Below are positions 27,723 through 36,715 of a stretch of DNA of 47,044 nt, in pieces. This stretch comes from Roseivirga sp. BDSF3-8 (GTDB lineage: Bacteria > Bacteroidota > Bacteroidia > Cytophagales > Cyclobacteriaceae). Location: contig NZ_JBGNFV010000004.1 in NCBI RefSeq assembly GCF_041449215.1, forward strand, positions 1-47,044, read 5' to 3'. Positions within the stretch are counted from its first letter, which is position 1; each line of letters opens with the position of its first letter. The notes below the pieces were generated by a model. That model had not been told where the DNA came from, did not search any database, and saw nothing but the letters and a program-made list of their open reading frames with translations. The translations under genes and the position numbers were made by a program.

Positions 27723-28301
27723 ATGATCAAAACAGAAAATTTTGAAAAGGTTGAGGTGACCAGTGCCGGTGAATTACGGGATTGGCTGAGTAAGCATTAT
27801 GCTCAGGATTACAGTGTCTGGCTGGTGACTTACAAGAAAGTGAAACCCGCCAAATATATATCCACAGGCCAGATACTGAATGAGCTACTATGTTTCGGGT
27901 GGATAGATGGCATACGGCGAAAGCTGGATGAGGACAGAACTATGCAGTTCATCTCCCCCCGTAAGTCAGAACACTGGGCGAAAACCTATAAGCAACGGGC
28001 TGCGAAACTGATGGAACAGGGACGTATGCATGATGCTGGCCTGAAATCTATTGAAGCCTCTAAAGCGAGTGGCTTATGGGATTTTATGAATGATGTAGAT
28101 AACCTGGTCATTCCGACAGACCTGCAAAAAGCATTGAAGAAGTATCCAGAGGCAGAAACTTTCTTTCATAATATTAATGACTCGAGTAAGCGATTTGTGC
28201 TGCGCTGGATCAAGCTGGCTAAGAAGGAGGAAACACGGCAGGCGCGAATGGAAAAGATCGCGCAGCTATCTGCCCGTGGAGAAAAACTGCCGGGTAGCTG
28301 A
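27723..28301 (+). CDS. YdeI/OmpD-associated family protein
   Basis: 192 residues. The start, SAGELRDWLSKHYAQDYSVWLV, the central FGWIDGIRRKLDEDRTMQFISPRK and the C-terminal KRFVLRWIKLAKKEETRQARMEKI match the YdeI/OmpD-associated (DUF1801-related) family. Members are cytoplasmic, often described as bacteriocin-protection or stress proteins, with no proven activity. It stands alone and ends one base before the convergent TPR gene. Confidence 0.85.
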   Translation: MIKTENFEKVEVTSAGELRDWLSKHYAQDYSVWLVTYKKVKPAKYISTGQILNELLCFGWIDGIRRKLDEDRTMQFISPRKSEHWAKTYKQRAAKLMEQGRMHDAGLKSIEASKASGLWDFMNDVDNLVIPTDLQKALKKYPEAETFFHNINDSSKRFVLRWIKLAKKEETRQARMEKIAQLSARGEKLPGS

Positions 28302-28302
28302 C

Positions 28303-29970
28303 CTACCCGATGCCCTGAACAAAGGCGTCCAGCTTTTGCCCTTTTTCAAGTTGGAGTTTTTTCCGTAGCCTGTAGCGGGCTATTCGAAGGCTGTCCGGAC
28401 TGATACCGAGCATGGCAGCCGTGTCTTTGGTGCCGAGGTGCATCTTGATTAGGGCACTCAGGCGTAGTTCCGCCTGGGTAAGATCGGGAAAGCGCTGCTG
28501 CAGGTGATCGAAAAAGCTGTGGTGTACCTGTTCGAACATTTTGCGAAAGTCTTCCCAGTCCTTGTCTTCGGTAAAGCTCTGGTCAATCTGCCGGTTCAGG
28601 TTTTTCAGGTGTTTGCGTATCTCACGCGCATCGCGGGTAGGCACCTGCTGTAGCCCTTCCTTTAGCTCCTGCAGCAGGTGGTTTTTACGAATAAGGTGCA
28701 GTGTATGGGCCGTCAGGGCCTGCCGCTGGTTCTCCAGTTCGGTCTTTAGTTGCTCTTCGCTCAGGTGGGCATTGACCAGCTCGGCCTCCATGAGTTTTTG
28801 CCTGGCTTCATAAAGCTCTTTGTTTTTAGTGATAGTGTGCCGGTTTGCTCTTAACTTTCGGCGTTGCCTTTTTACCACTGTAAAACCTAGTAGCAGGGCT
28901 ACCCCGAACCCCATCCCGGAAAGGCCCATGATAAGACGCTGGATTCGCTTATCTTTTTCAAGAAGCTGAATTTCACGGCTTTTGCGGTCTGTTTCGTATA
29001 TGGTATGCAGCCGGGCCATTTGCCGCAGCCCTTCCTCACTATAAATCTCTTTATATAACCCTACTGAGCTGTCAAGGCTGGCATATGCTTCGGGATATTG
29101 CCCCAGGGATGCCTGCAACTGCCCTAAGTCCCGAAGAGCGCTACGAAGCTGATACTTATCCTGATGCTTAAAGGCCAGATCAGTTGCTTTGGCAGTGTAG
29201 TAATAAGCTGAATCGTAGCGATGGGTTTTGTAATGCACATCACCCAGGTTATTATACAAGTGTATAGCTTCGGCAGGTCCGCCATGGGATAGGGTGAGAT
29301 CCAGTGCCTGCTGAAAATAATGGCGTGCGGTGTCGTAGGCCATGAGGTCTTCGTATATACTTCCGGTGTTTTCCAGAATAATACTTCGGGCTTTCCATTC
29401 CGATTTGTCCTGAAGCAGGCCCAAAGCCTGCTTTTGATAGTAAATGGCCGAATCGTACTGCCCCTTTTTCTCGTAGTAATGGCCCAGGTGACCGTACGTT
29501 CGGGCAATATGGGTATTGGACCCGGAGGCAGTAAAATAGGCTAGTGCAGTACGGTAGCGGGACAGGGCCTTTTCGGGTTGGCGCAGGTAGTAGTATACCT
29601 GTCCCAGCCAATTGCTATTTATGGCCAGCGAGTAACTGTTTTCCTTTTTATCCTGCTCCCATATTCTCTCCGCTTTAAGCAGGTAATCCAGGGACTGATT
29701 AAAAGCGGCCTCTGCAAAAAACACCCTTCCCAGCCAGTGCTGACTTTGGGCTAGCTGAAAAGTCAGGTTATATTGCCGGGCATATTTTTCCAGGAGCCGG
29801 GCGTAGTGGTAGGCAGAGTCTGTTCGTTCGGGCAGGCTAGCCTCGAACTTCTCTGTGAGCAAGGCCAGATTTTTAGGGTGGCTAACAGGCAGGCTAGCCA
29901 GCTTAAGGCCATCATCCGCCAAAACGGTGAGGCTTAGGAAGAGAAATATTGAAAGTACTAAAAACCGCAT
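28303..29970 (-). CDS. TPR protein with transmembrane helix, coiled coil and C-terminal HTH
   Basis: 555 residues. Order of parts: signal peptide 1-19; tetratricopeptide repeats about 50-310 (repeated patterns such as ARTYGHLGHYYEKKGQYDSA and NLGDVHYKTHRYDSA); one membrane helix 346-367; a charged coiled coil 370-440; and a helix-turn-helix at about 495-545 (LTQAELRLSALIKMHLGT, MLGISPDSLRIARYRLRKKL) related to LuxR-type DNA-binding domains. This layout is common in Bacteroidota and suggests a periplasmic sensor wired to a cytoplasmic DNA-binding domain. The target genes are unknown. The convergent YdeI-like gene ends next to its stop. Confidence 0.85.
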   Translation of the reverse strand: MRFLVLSIFLFLSLTVLADDGLKLASLPVSHPKNLALLTEKFEASLPERTDSAYHYARLLEKYARQYNLTFQLAQSQHWLGRVFFAEAAFNQSLDYLLKAERIWEQDKKENSYSLAINSNWLGQVYYYLRQPEKALSRYRTALAYFTASGSNTHIARTYGHLGHYYEKKGQYDSAIYYQKQALGLLQDKSEWKARSIILENTGSIYEDLMAYDTARHYFQQALDLTLSHGGPAEAIHLYNNLGDVHYKTHRYDSAYYYTAKATDLAFKHQDKYQLRSALRDLGQLQASLGQYPEAYASLDSSVGLYKEIYSEEGLRQMARLHTIYETDRKSREIQLLEKDKRIQRLIMGLSGMGFGVALLLGFTVVKRQRRKLRANRHTITKNKELYEARQKLMEAELVNAHLSEEQLKTELENQRQALTAHTLHLIRKNHLLQELKEGLQQVPTRDAREIRKHLKNLNRQIDQSFTEDKDWEDFRKMFEQVHHSFFDHLQQRFPDLTQAELRLSALIKMHLGTKDTAAMLGISPDSLRIARYRLRKKLQLEKGQKLDAFVQGIG

Positions 29971-30045
29971 TGTTGCCCTTCTGAGCGATCAATGTAGAGG
30001 ATTTTTCAACTACGTGACAGACAGCGGGGGAAACTTAACAGAAAT

Positions 30046-30075
30046 GTAACAGGTGCGCATTTTCGCACCTGTTAC
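30046..30075. terminator. Perfect 12-bp hairpin downstream of the methyltransferase gene
   Basis: GTAACAGGTGCG (30046-30057) pairs perfectly with CGCACCTGTTAC (30064-30075) over CATTTT. It lies just after the methyltransferase stop and 76 bases before the start of the TPR gene. No good T-tract follows on either strand, so it may be a transcript-protecting stem or a protein-binding site rather than a classical terminator. Confidence 0.5.
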
Positions 30076-30082
30076 TTATACC

Positions 30083-31144
30083 TTATTTATAAGCTATAGC
30101 CGCACTGGTAGGACCGGTCAGGTTCATATATTCGATCCTTTTAAAACCTGCCTCATATATCCACTCCTCAAATTGGCCGTATGAGTAGCTAAATCCGCCA
30201 TCGGATTCTATTAGCATATTAAGCGACATAAGCAGACCGAGTGAGTTTTCTATTCGGTCATTGTCAAGTAGCATTTCTACCACAATCAGCGCACCGCCCT
30301 CCGGCAATCCATTATAAGCTTTACGGATAAGTCGTTTTTTATTCTTCAGAGAAAAGCTGTTGAGCAGGTTACCCATAGTATACACTTCAGCCTCAGGGAA
30401 GTCATCAGTCCAGAAGTTGCCTTTAGCGATAGACACCTGGTCAGCTACACCATATTTTTCGATAGTCTCTTGCACGATAGGAGCCAGGTCCGGCAGATCG
30501 AAAGAGGTCAGTTGAAGATGATCGTGCTTTTTGGCCAGTAGGGCGGAAAGCAGGCCACCCGAGCCACCTATATCCGCTACTTTTTTATATGGGCTGAAGT
30601 CATACTGTTCAGCCAGTGCCATGAAGTTCTCCACCTGTATGCTCCCCATTGCATCGGCAAAGTTCTTTAACCTATCCTTGTCCTCATATATCGCAGCAAA
30701 AGACTCTTTGCCGGTATATTTGATTTCGTTTTGAGGTTTGCCGGTTTGCAGCCCCTCTTCCAGGTCCGCCCAGAAACGATACTCCCTGTCGTTTGCCATT
30801 TCTAAGAACCCGCCAATATATGACTGGCTGTCTTTCGTGAGGTAAGCCCTGGTATCCACGGTATTAAAATACACTGCATCTTTCCCTTTTCCTTCCCTGT
30901 GCAGGAAGCCACACGAAGCCAGGGCATCTAACCAGTCGTATAAATAGGACTTATGTATACCTAATGCCCCTCCAATCACTGGAGCGGTTATTTTTTTATC
31001 ATTTAGATAGTCAAAAAGGCCGAGTTTAACGGCAGAAAGAAGCGTTTTGGAAGCCCAAAAACCAAGTCCTACTTGTAGGATTTGTGAGGGATCGGGCTGT
31101 TTTGAATACGCCTTTAGGTTAGGTAAATAAGCTACTGTACTCAT
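30083..31144 (-). CDS. SAM-dependent O-methyltransferase, plant-OMT-like two-domain form
   Basis: 353 residues. An N-terminal winged-helix dimerisation domain (about 25-100, with LGFWASKTLLSAVKLGLFDYL) is followed by a Rossmann methyltransferase domain with motif I VADIGGSGGLLSALL (189-203) and the SFDLPDLAPIVQE acidic strand. This is the layout of hydroxyindole, caffeate and antibiotic O-methyltransferases (Methyltransf_2 family). No biosynthetic neighbours are present, so the substrate is unknown. The ATG at 31144 follows AT-rich DNA. Confidence 0.88.
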   Translation of the reverse strand: MSTVAYLPNLKAYSKQPDPSQILQVGLGFWASKTLLSAVKLGLFDYLNDKKITAPVIGGALGIHKSYLYDWLDALASCGFLHREGKGKDAVYFNTVDTRAYLTKDSQSYIGGFLEMANDREYRFWADLEEGLQTGKPQNEIKYTGKESFAAIYEDKDRLKNFADAMGSIQVENFMALAEQYDFSPYKKVADIGGSGGLLSALLAKKHDHLQLTSFDLPDLAPIVQETIEKYGVADQVSIAKGNFWTDDFPEAEVYTMGNLLNSFSLKNKKRLIRKAYNGLPEGGALIVVEMLLDNDRIENSLGLLMSLNMLIESDGGFSYSYGQFEEWIYEAGFKRIEYMNLTGPTSAAIAYK

Positions 31145-31614
31145 AATACAAAATTAAAAAGTGATAAAAGTCTTTACTTGCTGTTAACTAAGAATGATCT
31201 GTTAGTAATATAAACAGATATTTTAGGTTTAATAAGGTTGATGTAATGTAAAATTGGAAAATATAAAGTTTAATTCTCGCTTAATGTAAGTTATAAGAAA
31301 TAAAGTGAGATTATTCATTTTGTAAATTATACCAGGATTTATGTCGTAAATGCTTTGTTATTTTGCTTAATTGTTGAATTAAAAAATACATTTTTGTGCT
31401 GATGTGGCTTAGGCTCAGTTACATGAATCATAAATATTCCACTACTATTTTTTTCTGATAGTTAGTTGGAAGAGTTTCATTCGATACCTCAAACAGAAAA
31501 GGCGTGAAAAAATTTTAAAATGGTATTTATTTAAAATGTTTAATTAAATTAGTTGTAATATCGGGCGCCAACTATTCATGAGTGAACAATTAATAGCCTT
31601 AAAAAACAATTAAC
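31145..31614. other. Long AT-rich intergenic region
   Basis: About 470 bases with no credible gene on either strand and much lower G+C than the flanking genes. It carries the - strand promoter of the methyltransferase gene. No repeat from elsewhere in the window was recognised in it. Confidence 0.4.
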
Positions 31615-31643
31615 CTACTGTAAATCAGTAGTTATTAAATTTG
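31615..31643 (+). promoter_or_regulatory. Palindrome plus -7 box upstream of the small lipoprotein gene
   Basis: CTACTG (31615-31620) and CAGTAG (31626-31631) form a perfect inverted repeat with a TAAAT spacer. Five bases later TAAATTTG (31636-31643) matches the Bacteroidota -7 consensus TAnnTTTG, 41 bases before the ATG at 31685. The palindrome covers the expected -33 region, as a repressor site would. Confidence 0.4.
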
Positions 31644-31684
31644 CCGTGTATTTGGCGGTGAGTGGTTTTTATAAAAAATAAGGT

Positions 31685-31876
31685 ATGTTTAAACCCCACC
31701 TTCCTTTTGTTGCATTAATTATATTCATCTCATGCGCTGACCACGCCAGTCAGGTAGACCCATTCGGATCGTATGCCTCTGATGGTGAGCGAATTGATAA
31801 AATTGAGAGAGAATTACACCCTGCCTTCAGTATAAATGGCCTCACTCAACCCTATTCTATGCTAGATGCGGCATAG
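31685..31876 (+). CDS. Possible small lipoprotein
   Basis: 63 residues. FVALIIFISC forms a plausible lipobox with Cys17, giving a mature peptide of about 47 residues (ADHASQVDPFGSYASDGERI and on) with no recognised fold. A -7 box and a palindrome lie at the right distance upstream. The short length and isolated position mean it could be a chance frame. Confidence 0.42.
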   Translation: MFKPHLPFVALIIFISCADHASQVDPFGSYASDGERIDKIERELHPAFSINGLTQPYSMLDAA

Positions 31877-32156
31877 CCCTCAGCCTGTAATTTAAAGCAT
31901 AGAAATATGCTGCAAGAATCAGTTTGAATACTTATCCATAAGTTGTATTATTACAATAAGTCATTTATTCCTTCCCTTGTAAATCTTATCGTGTTTTTTC
32001 CCAATCACCAACCCAATGCTGAACCGCTTCTAAACCGTCTTTAAACCGTGTAGAGAAGGCCCCTCCTTCGCCTATCGTTTAGCTTGGTTACCTACTTTAG
32101 GTGCTGCATACTAATTGTATATTATGAAGTTTATGTACCTCTCCATCCCGACCCCC
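31877..32156. other. Intergenic stretch before the first 150-bp repeat
   Basis: No gene, RNA or clear regulatory motif was seen between the small lipoprotein frame and the first repeat copy. Confidence 0.4.
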
Positions 32157-32311
32157 AAATGCCTTTCCCCAGGTTAAGCTGAATGAAGCACCACGCTACT
32201 TAGGGAAAGGTGGCCGCGCTGGTAAGCACATGTACCAAAGAAAGCCTAATCGGAGAGGTGTAGTTACTTCTCCTCAAAAGTTAACCCGCGGTCGGAAAGA
32301 GCACCCTACCC
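32157..32311 (+). repeat. 150-bp structured repeat, copy A
   Basis: First of four copies in the window. Conserved parts: CCTTTCCCC (32162-32170) with matching GGGAAAGG (32203-32210), forming a long hairpin; then GGCCGCG (32212-32218) that can pair at distance with CGCGGTC (32287-32293, one G-T pair); inside this, GGAGAGG (32252-32258) pairs with CTTCTCC (32267-32273). Copy B follows 227 bases on. Confidence 0.75.
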
Positions 32312-32383
32312 TTAGCCTGCCAGCTAAAGCCAACGCGCGGATAATCCTAATAGGCTGACAGCGTATTCGAACCCCTGCTCACA

Positions 32384-32537
32384 AAATTCCTTTCCCCAGG
32401 TTAAGCTGAATGAAGCACCATGCTACTTAGGGAAAGGTAGCCGCGGAGGTAAGCATACGTACTCAAGGGAAGCCATATCGAAGAGTTGCAGTTACTTTTC
32501 CTCAAGAGTTATTTCCCGGCCGGAGAGGGAATCCTCC
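32384..32537 (+). repeat. 150-bp structured repeat, copy B
   Basis: Closest to copy A. CCTTTCCCC at 32389-32397 and GGGAAAGG at 32430-32437 are intact and the region between is nearly identical to A. The distant stem is weaker here (GCCG 32440-32443 with CGGC 32517-32520). The inner hairpin is GAAGAG 32480-32485 with CTTTTC 32495-32500. It ends beside the stop codon of the uracil-DNA glycosylase gene. Confidence 0.75.
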
Positions 32538-32544
32538 CCTCAAA

Positions 32545-33123
32545 TCAGGGTAATATATCCCGGACATATTCTTTAAGTACAGGCAGTAGCTCCCGGCCAA
32601 ACCACGGGTTTCTTTTCATCCAGATGTTATTTCTTGGTGAAGGATGAGGAAGTACAATCGTATCAGGGAGAAAATCCCTGAAGGAGCGTACCGTTTCAGT
32701 TAAGCTCTTATGAGGATTAGCCCGTAGATAATACCGCTGGGCATAAGCACCTATCAGCAGCGTAAGCTGCACCCGTTCAAGAGATTCCAGAAGAGGGCCG
32801 TGCCACAGCGGCGCGCACTCCCTTCTGGGAGGCAGATCGCCCGACTTGCCTGTACCCGGGTAGCAGAATCCCATCGGTATAATGGCCAGGTTTTTTGTGT
32901 CGTAAAATGCCTCCTTGTCCAGCCCCATCCATTCCCGCAGCCTGTCCCCGCTTTTATCGTCCCACGGTATGCCGGATTCGTGCACTTTGCGACCAGGTGC
33001 CTGGCCTATGACTACAATGCGGCTATGGGCATGGGCCGTTACCACAGGCCTTGCTTTGTGTGAAAGGTGGGGCTCACAAAATGTGCAGCCATTAATCTGC
33101 GCTAATATATTCTTGTAGCTCAT
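32545..33123 (-). CDS. Uracil-DNA glycosylase family protein with Fe-S cluster motif
   Basis: 192 residues from ATG 33123. Motif A-like VVIGQAPGRKVHESGIPWDD (about 37-56) contains the GQAPG active-site block, and LPHPSPRNNIW is the C-terminal His-Pro-Ser block of the UDG superfamily. Four cysteines are spaced C13-x2-C16 and C87-x15-C103, the layout of [4Fe-4S] glycosylases of families 4 and 5. It would cut uracil or related damaged bases from DNA. A TTG at 33150 in frame is a possible upstream start, but the ATG is preferred. The gene is alone, with repeat copy B right behind it. Confidence 0.85.
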   Translation of the reverse strand: MSYKNILAQINGCTFCEPHLSHKARPVVTAHAHSRIVVIGQAPGRKVHESGIPWDDKSGDRLREWMGLDKEAFYDTKNLAIIPMGFCYPGTGKSGDLPPRRECAPLWHGPLLESLERVQLTLLIGAYAQRYYLRANPHKSLTETVRSFRDFLPDTIVLPHPSPRNNIWMKRNPWFGRELLPVLKEYVRDILP

Positions 33124-33488
33124 ACCACTGAGATCGGCAAAATACGGCAAAGCTTTTCATCCTGTTATCTCCTTATTTCATTCGATAACTTACCAGGCCC
33201 GTAAACTCCTGAATAAATAGAATGGAAATACAGGAGATTTAATTTTTTTCCTTGCCATAAAAAATGTACTCTGAACCCTGTCAGGACAAACGGGTATACC
33301 CAATAAATTCTAAACACTGCTATGGTATTGCTGTTTGTCTTATTAAGATTGAGTCCGTTTTATGCTGTCGCGCCGACTCATTTTTTTTAAGTTTTAACCA
33401 GACAAGAACAACACCCATGCGATACATATCCATTTTACTGGTTGTTGTACTGTCACTATTAAAAATTTTCAGAAACAGAAAATCCAAC
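33124..33488. other. Divergent intergenic region before the ATP-grasp operon
   Basis: The ATP-grasp reading frame happens to stay open back to 33264. The upstream translation is not conserved-looking and contains a short hydrophobic stretch from an ATG at 33417. It must hold the operon promoter; no clear -7 box was found. Confidence 0.4.
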
Positions 33489-34721
33489 ATGACCAACTCA
33501 CAAACCTGCTTTGCCCTGATGGGGTGGAGCCTGCCGGTAATTGAAAGCCTTCAGAAATTGGGCAAGCCATTCGTTGTTGTATCCTTTCCTGACTTCGAAC
33601 CATATGCCAAAGAAAACAACATTCCTTTTGTATCCTGGGCTTTTGATAAGTGGAATGACGAGTCTAACTCTCTTGTACTGGCTGAAAAACTTCAGGCACA
33701 TAATGCGACGGTAGCAGTACCTCTATTCGAAGAAACAGTGGAATGGGCCGGTGCGCTTAATTCCATCTTCCGCAATGACCCCCGCGTACTCAACCGTGCC
33801 TTCCTTTTCCGGAATAAAGCCATGATGAAGCGTAAAGCACTGCTGGGTGGTCTGCGTGTAGGCTACTTCGAAGAAGTATTCAACAAAGAGCAGGTAGAGG
33901 AATTCATGAAGCGTCTGAATGAGGCAGAGCTGGTACTCAACGGCGAAAGCGATGCCTGGGTCCACCTGAAGCCTTTTGATGCCGCCGGCACAGTAGGCCA
34001 TAAACTGCTTCGCACCAAAGAGGACATTGATAAGAAACTGGACAACAGAAAAGACTTCCCCAGCCTGGTGGAAAGTCACCTGAGAGGCCAGGAGTTTAGC
34101 TGCGAGGCCTTTATCCATAATGGAAAAGTACGTTTCCTTAACATCACTGAATATGTGAAGCTGGGCTATAGTAACTTTATTCCATGCGGGCCTGAACTCA
34201 AGGCTAAGCGTCCTGCCATTACCAAAGAGATCGAAAAACTCGTAAAGGTATTCGGTATTGAATACGGTATGATCCACCCCGAGTTCTTCATAAACGAAAA
34301 TGACGAGATCTCTTTTGGCGAAGTAGCCTGCCGTATTCCCGGCGGACATATTTTGGAAATACTTGGCAAAGCCTATAATTTTGATGCACTCGCGGCCTTT
34401 GTGCTTTGCCATGACCCTAAAACGACGGATGAGGAATTGGACGCGATCTTCCCTGAAAATGAAGAGGCTTTCGTACACTACAATGGCGCACTGATGGTGC
34501 ACCCTGGTAAAGGCCATATTACGAAACTGGCTGTACCCGAAGAGCTTACGGAAGACCCATACTTTGAGGAGCATACACTGGTACCTTTACTCAGTGAGCA
34601 GAAGATCGGCGACAGAGAAGGATTCGGTAATCACTACGGGACAGTATTCCTGCAGGGTGACGACCCCGGCCGTATGAAGGAAATGTTAACGCACTATCAG
34701 GACGTGCCTTTCTACGTTTAA
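33489..34721 (+). CDS. ATP-grasp carboxylate-amine ligase
   Basis: 410 residues from ATG 33489. The pre-ATP-grasp domain begins CFALMGWSLPVIESLQKLG and includes VAVPLFEETVEWAG. The ATP-grasp part shows FRNKAMMKRKALLGGLRVG, the lysine-bearing strand VHLKPFDAAGTVGHKLL, VESHLRGQEFSCEAFI, and the Mg-binding/active-site region IHPEFF...SFGEVACRIPGG. Such enzymes activate a carboxylate as acyl phosphate and join it to an amine. Substrates are unknown. A start at ATG 33417 would add a hydrophobic 24-residue leader and anchor the protein; neither ATG has a good ribosome site. The next gene starts 35 bases later and a racemase follows, so the pathway may use a D-amino acid. Confidence 0.85.
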   Translation: MTNSQTCFALMGWSLPVIESLQKLGKPFVVVSFPDFEPYAKENNIPFVSWAFDKWNDESNSLVLAEKLQAHNATVAVPLFEETVEWAGALNSIFRNDPRVLNRAFLFRNKAMMKRKALLGGLRVGYFEEVFNKEQVEEFMKRLNEAELVLNGESDAWVHLKPFDAAGTVGHKLLRTKEDIDKKLDNRKDFPSLVESHLRGQEFSCEAFIHNGKVRFLNITEYVKLGYSNFIPCGPELKAKRPAITKEIEKLVKVFGIEYGMIHPEFFINENDEISFGEVACRIPGGHILEILGKAYNFDALAAFVLCHDPKTTDEELDAIFPENEEAFVHYNGALMVHPGKGHITKLAVPEELTEDPYFEEHTLVPLLSEQKIGDREGFGNHYGTVFLQGDDPGRMKEMLTHYQDVPFYV

Positions 34722-34756
34722 AAATAATACCAGCTCTTAAAGAGTAAAACACATAC

Positions 34757-36715
34757 ATGACACAAGCACTAGAAGGTGTGGCGCTACACGATGCCTTTCT
34801 TAAAAATGTTGAAAACCTGAAAAAAGGACTTCCTGCCGCCAGGCAGCAGTACATTACTAAAATACTCGGCCAGGTATCTGCACTGGCTGCTACTGAGCAG
34901 GGACTTTCTTTTTTATATGATCACATAGATGAGGTCATAAAGGCAGGTTTTTTTCTCAACTCCCCCTGGGAGGATAAGGATAAGCTTAACCCGGCCCTGG
35001 TGCCGGGTACCCTTAAGTCAGGGGAGCCAAACCTCAGCATGGAACTTCTCAATGAGTTGCGAATGCTTAAGTGGGCGTCTGAGGGTGACGATGACGCTCT
35101 CGACTTTGTGGAACACGCCCTGGTGCAGTCTATAGACCTGGTTTTTCAGGATTTTTCCGAAGAAACACGAATGGCCATAGGGGATGCGAGTATTTTACGT
35201 ATTCGTAACCTGTTTAACTTTATTCTTCAGAAAATAAGCCTGACAGGCTTGTTACCGATGCTCACAGAAGAGCTGAAACTTATGGCCGCTCAGCGGCCCG
35301 TAGTCACCCGGCCTATTCGTGATCTGATCCGCCTGATCCATGATCGCATGCCGGACTCTAAAGAGATGCAGCAGGATGAAAAGCTTGGTCTATTCATCCG
35401 TGCTGTCTATCACCCCGTTTCAGGTTTCGACCTCCCCGAGAGTTACGAAGAGTTTGAGCAGGTATTGAGCACCCTGGCTGATGATAAGCTGGAGGCTATG
35501 GCACGTGATTTTGCCTACTGCCTGCGCGAGACCGGCCTGGGAAACCCACACCATGCCGTATTCTTGGAATATGCGGCAAAGCATAAGCCAGCGCTGGTTC
35601 CCCTTAGCCTCGGGCTGGATGCTACAGGTACTGCCGAGTTTGAAAAGCACCGCCAGTTTGTGTGCAAATTATTCGGAGATATCATCGATGTACCTACGGC
35701 TCAGGCAATCTTCGGCCTGGCCCTGACCCTGGAAAACGGCCTGCTGAGCCGGCAGCCGGTGATCAATGGTATACAACGCCTCTTTTCTCTCAAAGTCCAC
35801 CCTGAAGTGGATAAGATCCTCCTCAGGAGCCGCCATGGAGAGAAGAAGATAAACAGCCGAAAGCTAATCATTGCAGCTGTGTTCAGAATATTAGGACAGC
35901 CGTTGGGCGTGGGCCAGGGAAATAACCCCACCTGTCAGGCAGCTAGAGGTATCAGCATGTGGAGCCGTCATGCGCCGGGCAAACTGCTGAACATGATCCT
36001 GACCGTGGCAGAGCATAATAACCTGGAGTACATGTTCGAGGGCAAATTACTCCGCTCCGCCAGCCTCGGAGAGGGGCTTGTAGGGGAAATAGACCTGAAT
36101 CTGGATCCTGTCAGCATCGTGCTCGTTCCGCACCTTGATAAGGTATATAATGAAATGATGCGCATGGCCGTCCTCAGAGGGGAGGACCCGCATAAGTTTG
36201 TAAATCCCGCCCTATACGGCCAGTGGATTCACACAGGTTTTAAGGGCGTGCTCGACCCCCTCACACAGACCATAAAAGACTATCCTGAATTTGTACGGAT
36301 ATTCTATAATTCCTTTCACCCGGACTATAATGGCGGCCACGACATGCTTTATCCTAACCCGGTAGGCATATTTATCACCTCCTCCGGGGGCAAGCTATTA
36401 GGTTTTCACGCAGTAAGCATGTTGCGTGTATCAAAATTTGAAAACGGAGGGGTAAGAGTGTACTTTCTCAATCCTAATAACGAAGGGCGGCAAAACTGGG
36501 GACAGGGCATAAAACCTACCGTATTTGGCTTCGGTGAGCAGCCAGGTGAATCATCCCTTCCTTTCGAGCAGTTTTTAGCCAGAGTATACGCTTTTCATTA
36601 CAATAGCATTGCCTACGAAGCTATTGAAGATGACGAGGTACGTAAAAAACTTATAAACAAAGTAGAGAAGCTATCCCGGGAAAGCTGGGGTAAAAGCTAT
36701 AATTGGGCACTATGA
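34757..36715 (+). CDS. Large protein with papain-like catalytic signature
   Basis: 652 residues, no signal peptide or membrane helix. Residues 1 to about 360 are mainly helical and unrecognised. The C-terminal half shows what looks like a papain-fold active site: QGNNPTC places Gln387 six residues before Cys393, the exact spacing of papain Gln19 and Cys25; His551 lies in LLGFHAVSML, and Asn572 in the next strand YFLNPNNEG. Together they would make Cys-His-Asn plus an oxyanion-hole Gln. The family itself was not recognised. It could be a peptidase, an amidase or a transamidase. The stop overlaps the racemase start in ATGA, and the ATP-grasp gene is 35 bases upstream, so the three products very likely act together in the cytoplasm. 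Confidence 0.72.
   Translation: MTQALEGVALHDAFLKNVENLKKGLPAARQQYITKILGQVSALAATEQGLSFLYDHIDEVIKAGFFLNSPWEDKDKLNPALVPGTLKSGEPNLSMELLNELRMLKWASEGDDDALDFVEHALVQSIDLVFQDFSEETRMAIGDASILRIRNLFNFILQKISLTGLLPMLTEELKLMAAQRPVVTRPIRDLIRLIHDRMPDSKEMQQDEKLGLFIRAVYHPVSGFDLPESYEEFEQVLSTLADDKLEAMARDFAYCLRETGLGNPHHAVFLEYAAKHKPALVPLSLGLDATGTAEFEKHRQFVCKLFGDIIDVPTAQAIFGLALTLENGLLSRQPVINGIQRLFSLKVHPEVDKILLRSRHGEKKINSRKLIIAAVFRILGQPLGVGQGNNPTCQAARGISMWSRHAPGKLLNMILTVAEHNNLEYMFEGKLLRSASLGEGLVGEIDLNLDPVSIVLVPHLDKVYNEMMRMAVLRGEDPHKFVNPALYGQWIHTGFKGVLDPLTQTIKDYPEFVRIFYNSFHPDYNGGHDMLYPNPVGIFITSSGGKLLGFHAVSMLRVSKFENGGVRVYFLNPNNEGRQNWGQGIKPTVFGFGEQPGESSLPFEQFLARVYAFHYNSIAYEAIEDDEVRKKLINKVEKLSRESWGKSYNWAL

Noticed and set aside
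33264-33488. N-terminal extension of the ATP-grasp protein or a cysteine-rich precursor peptide in this stretch
   Set aside because: The frame is open by chance; no ribosome site or conserved-looking sequence supports translation before 33417. A start at 33417 was kept only as an alternative.
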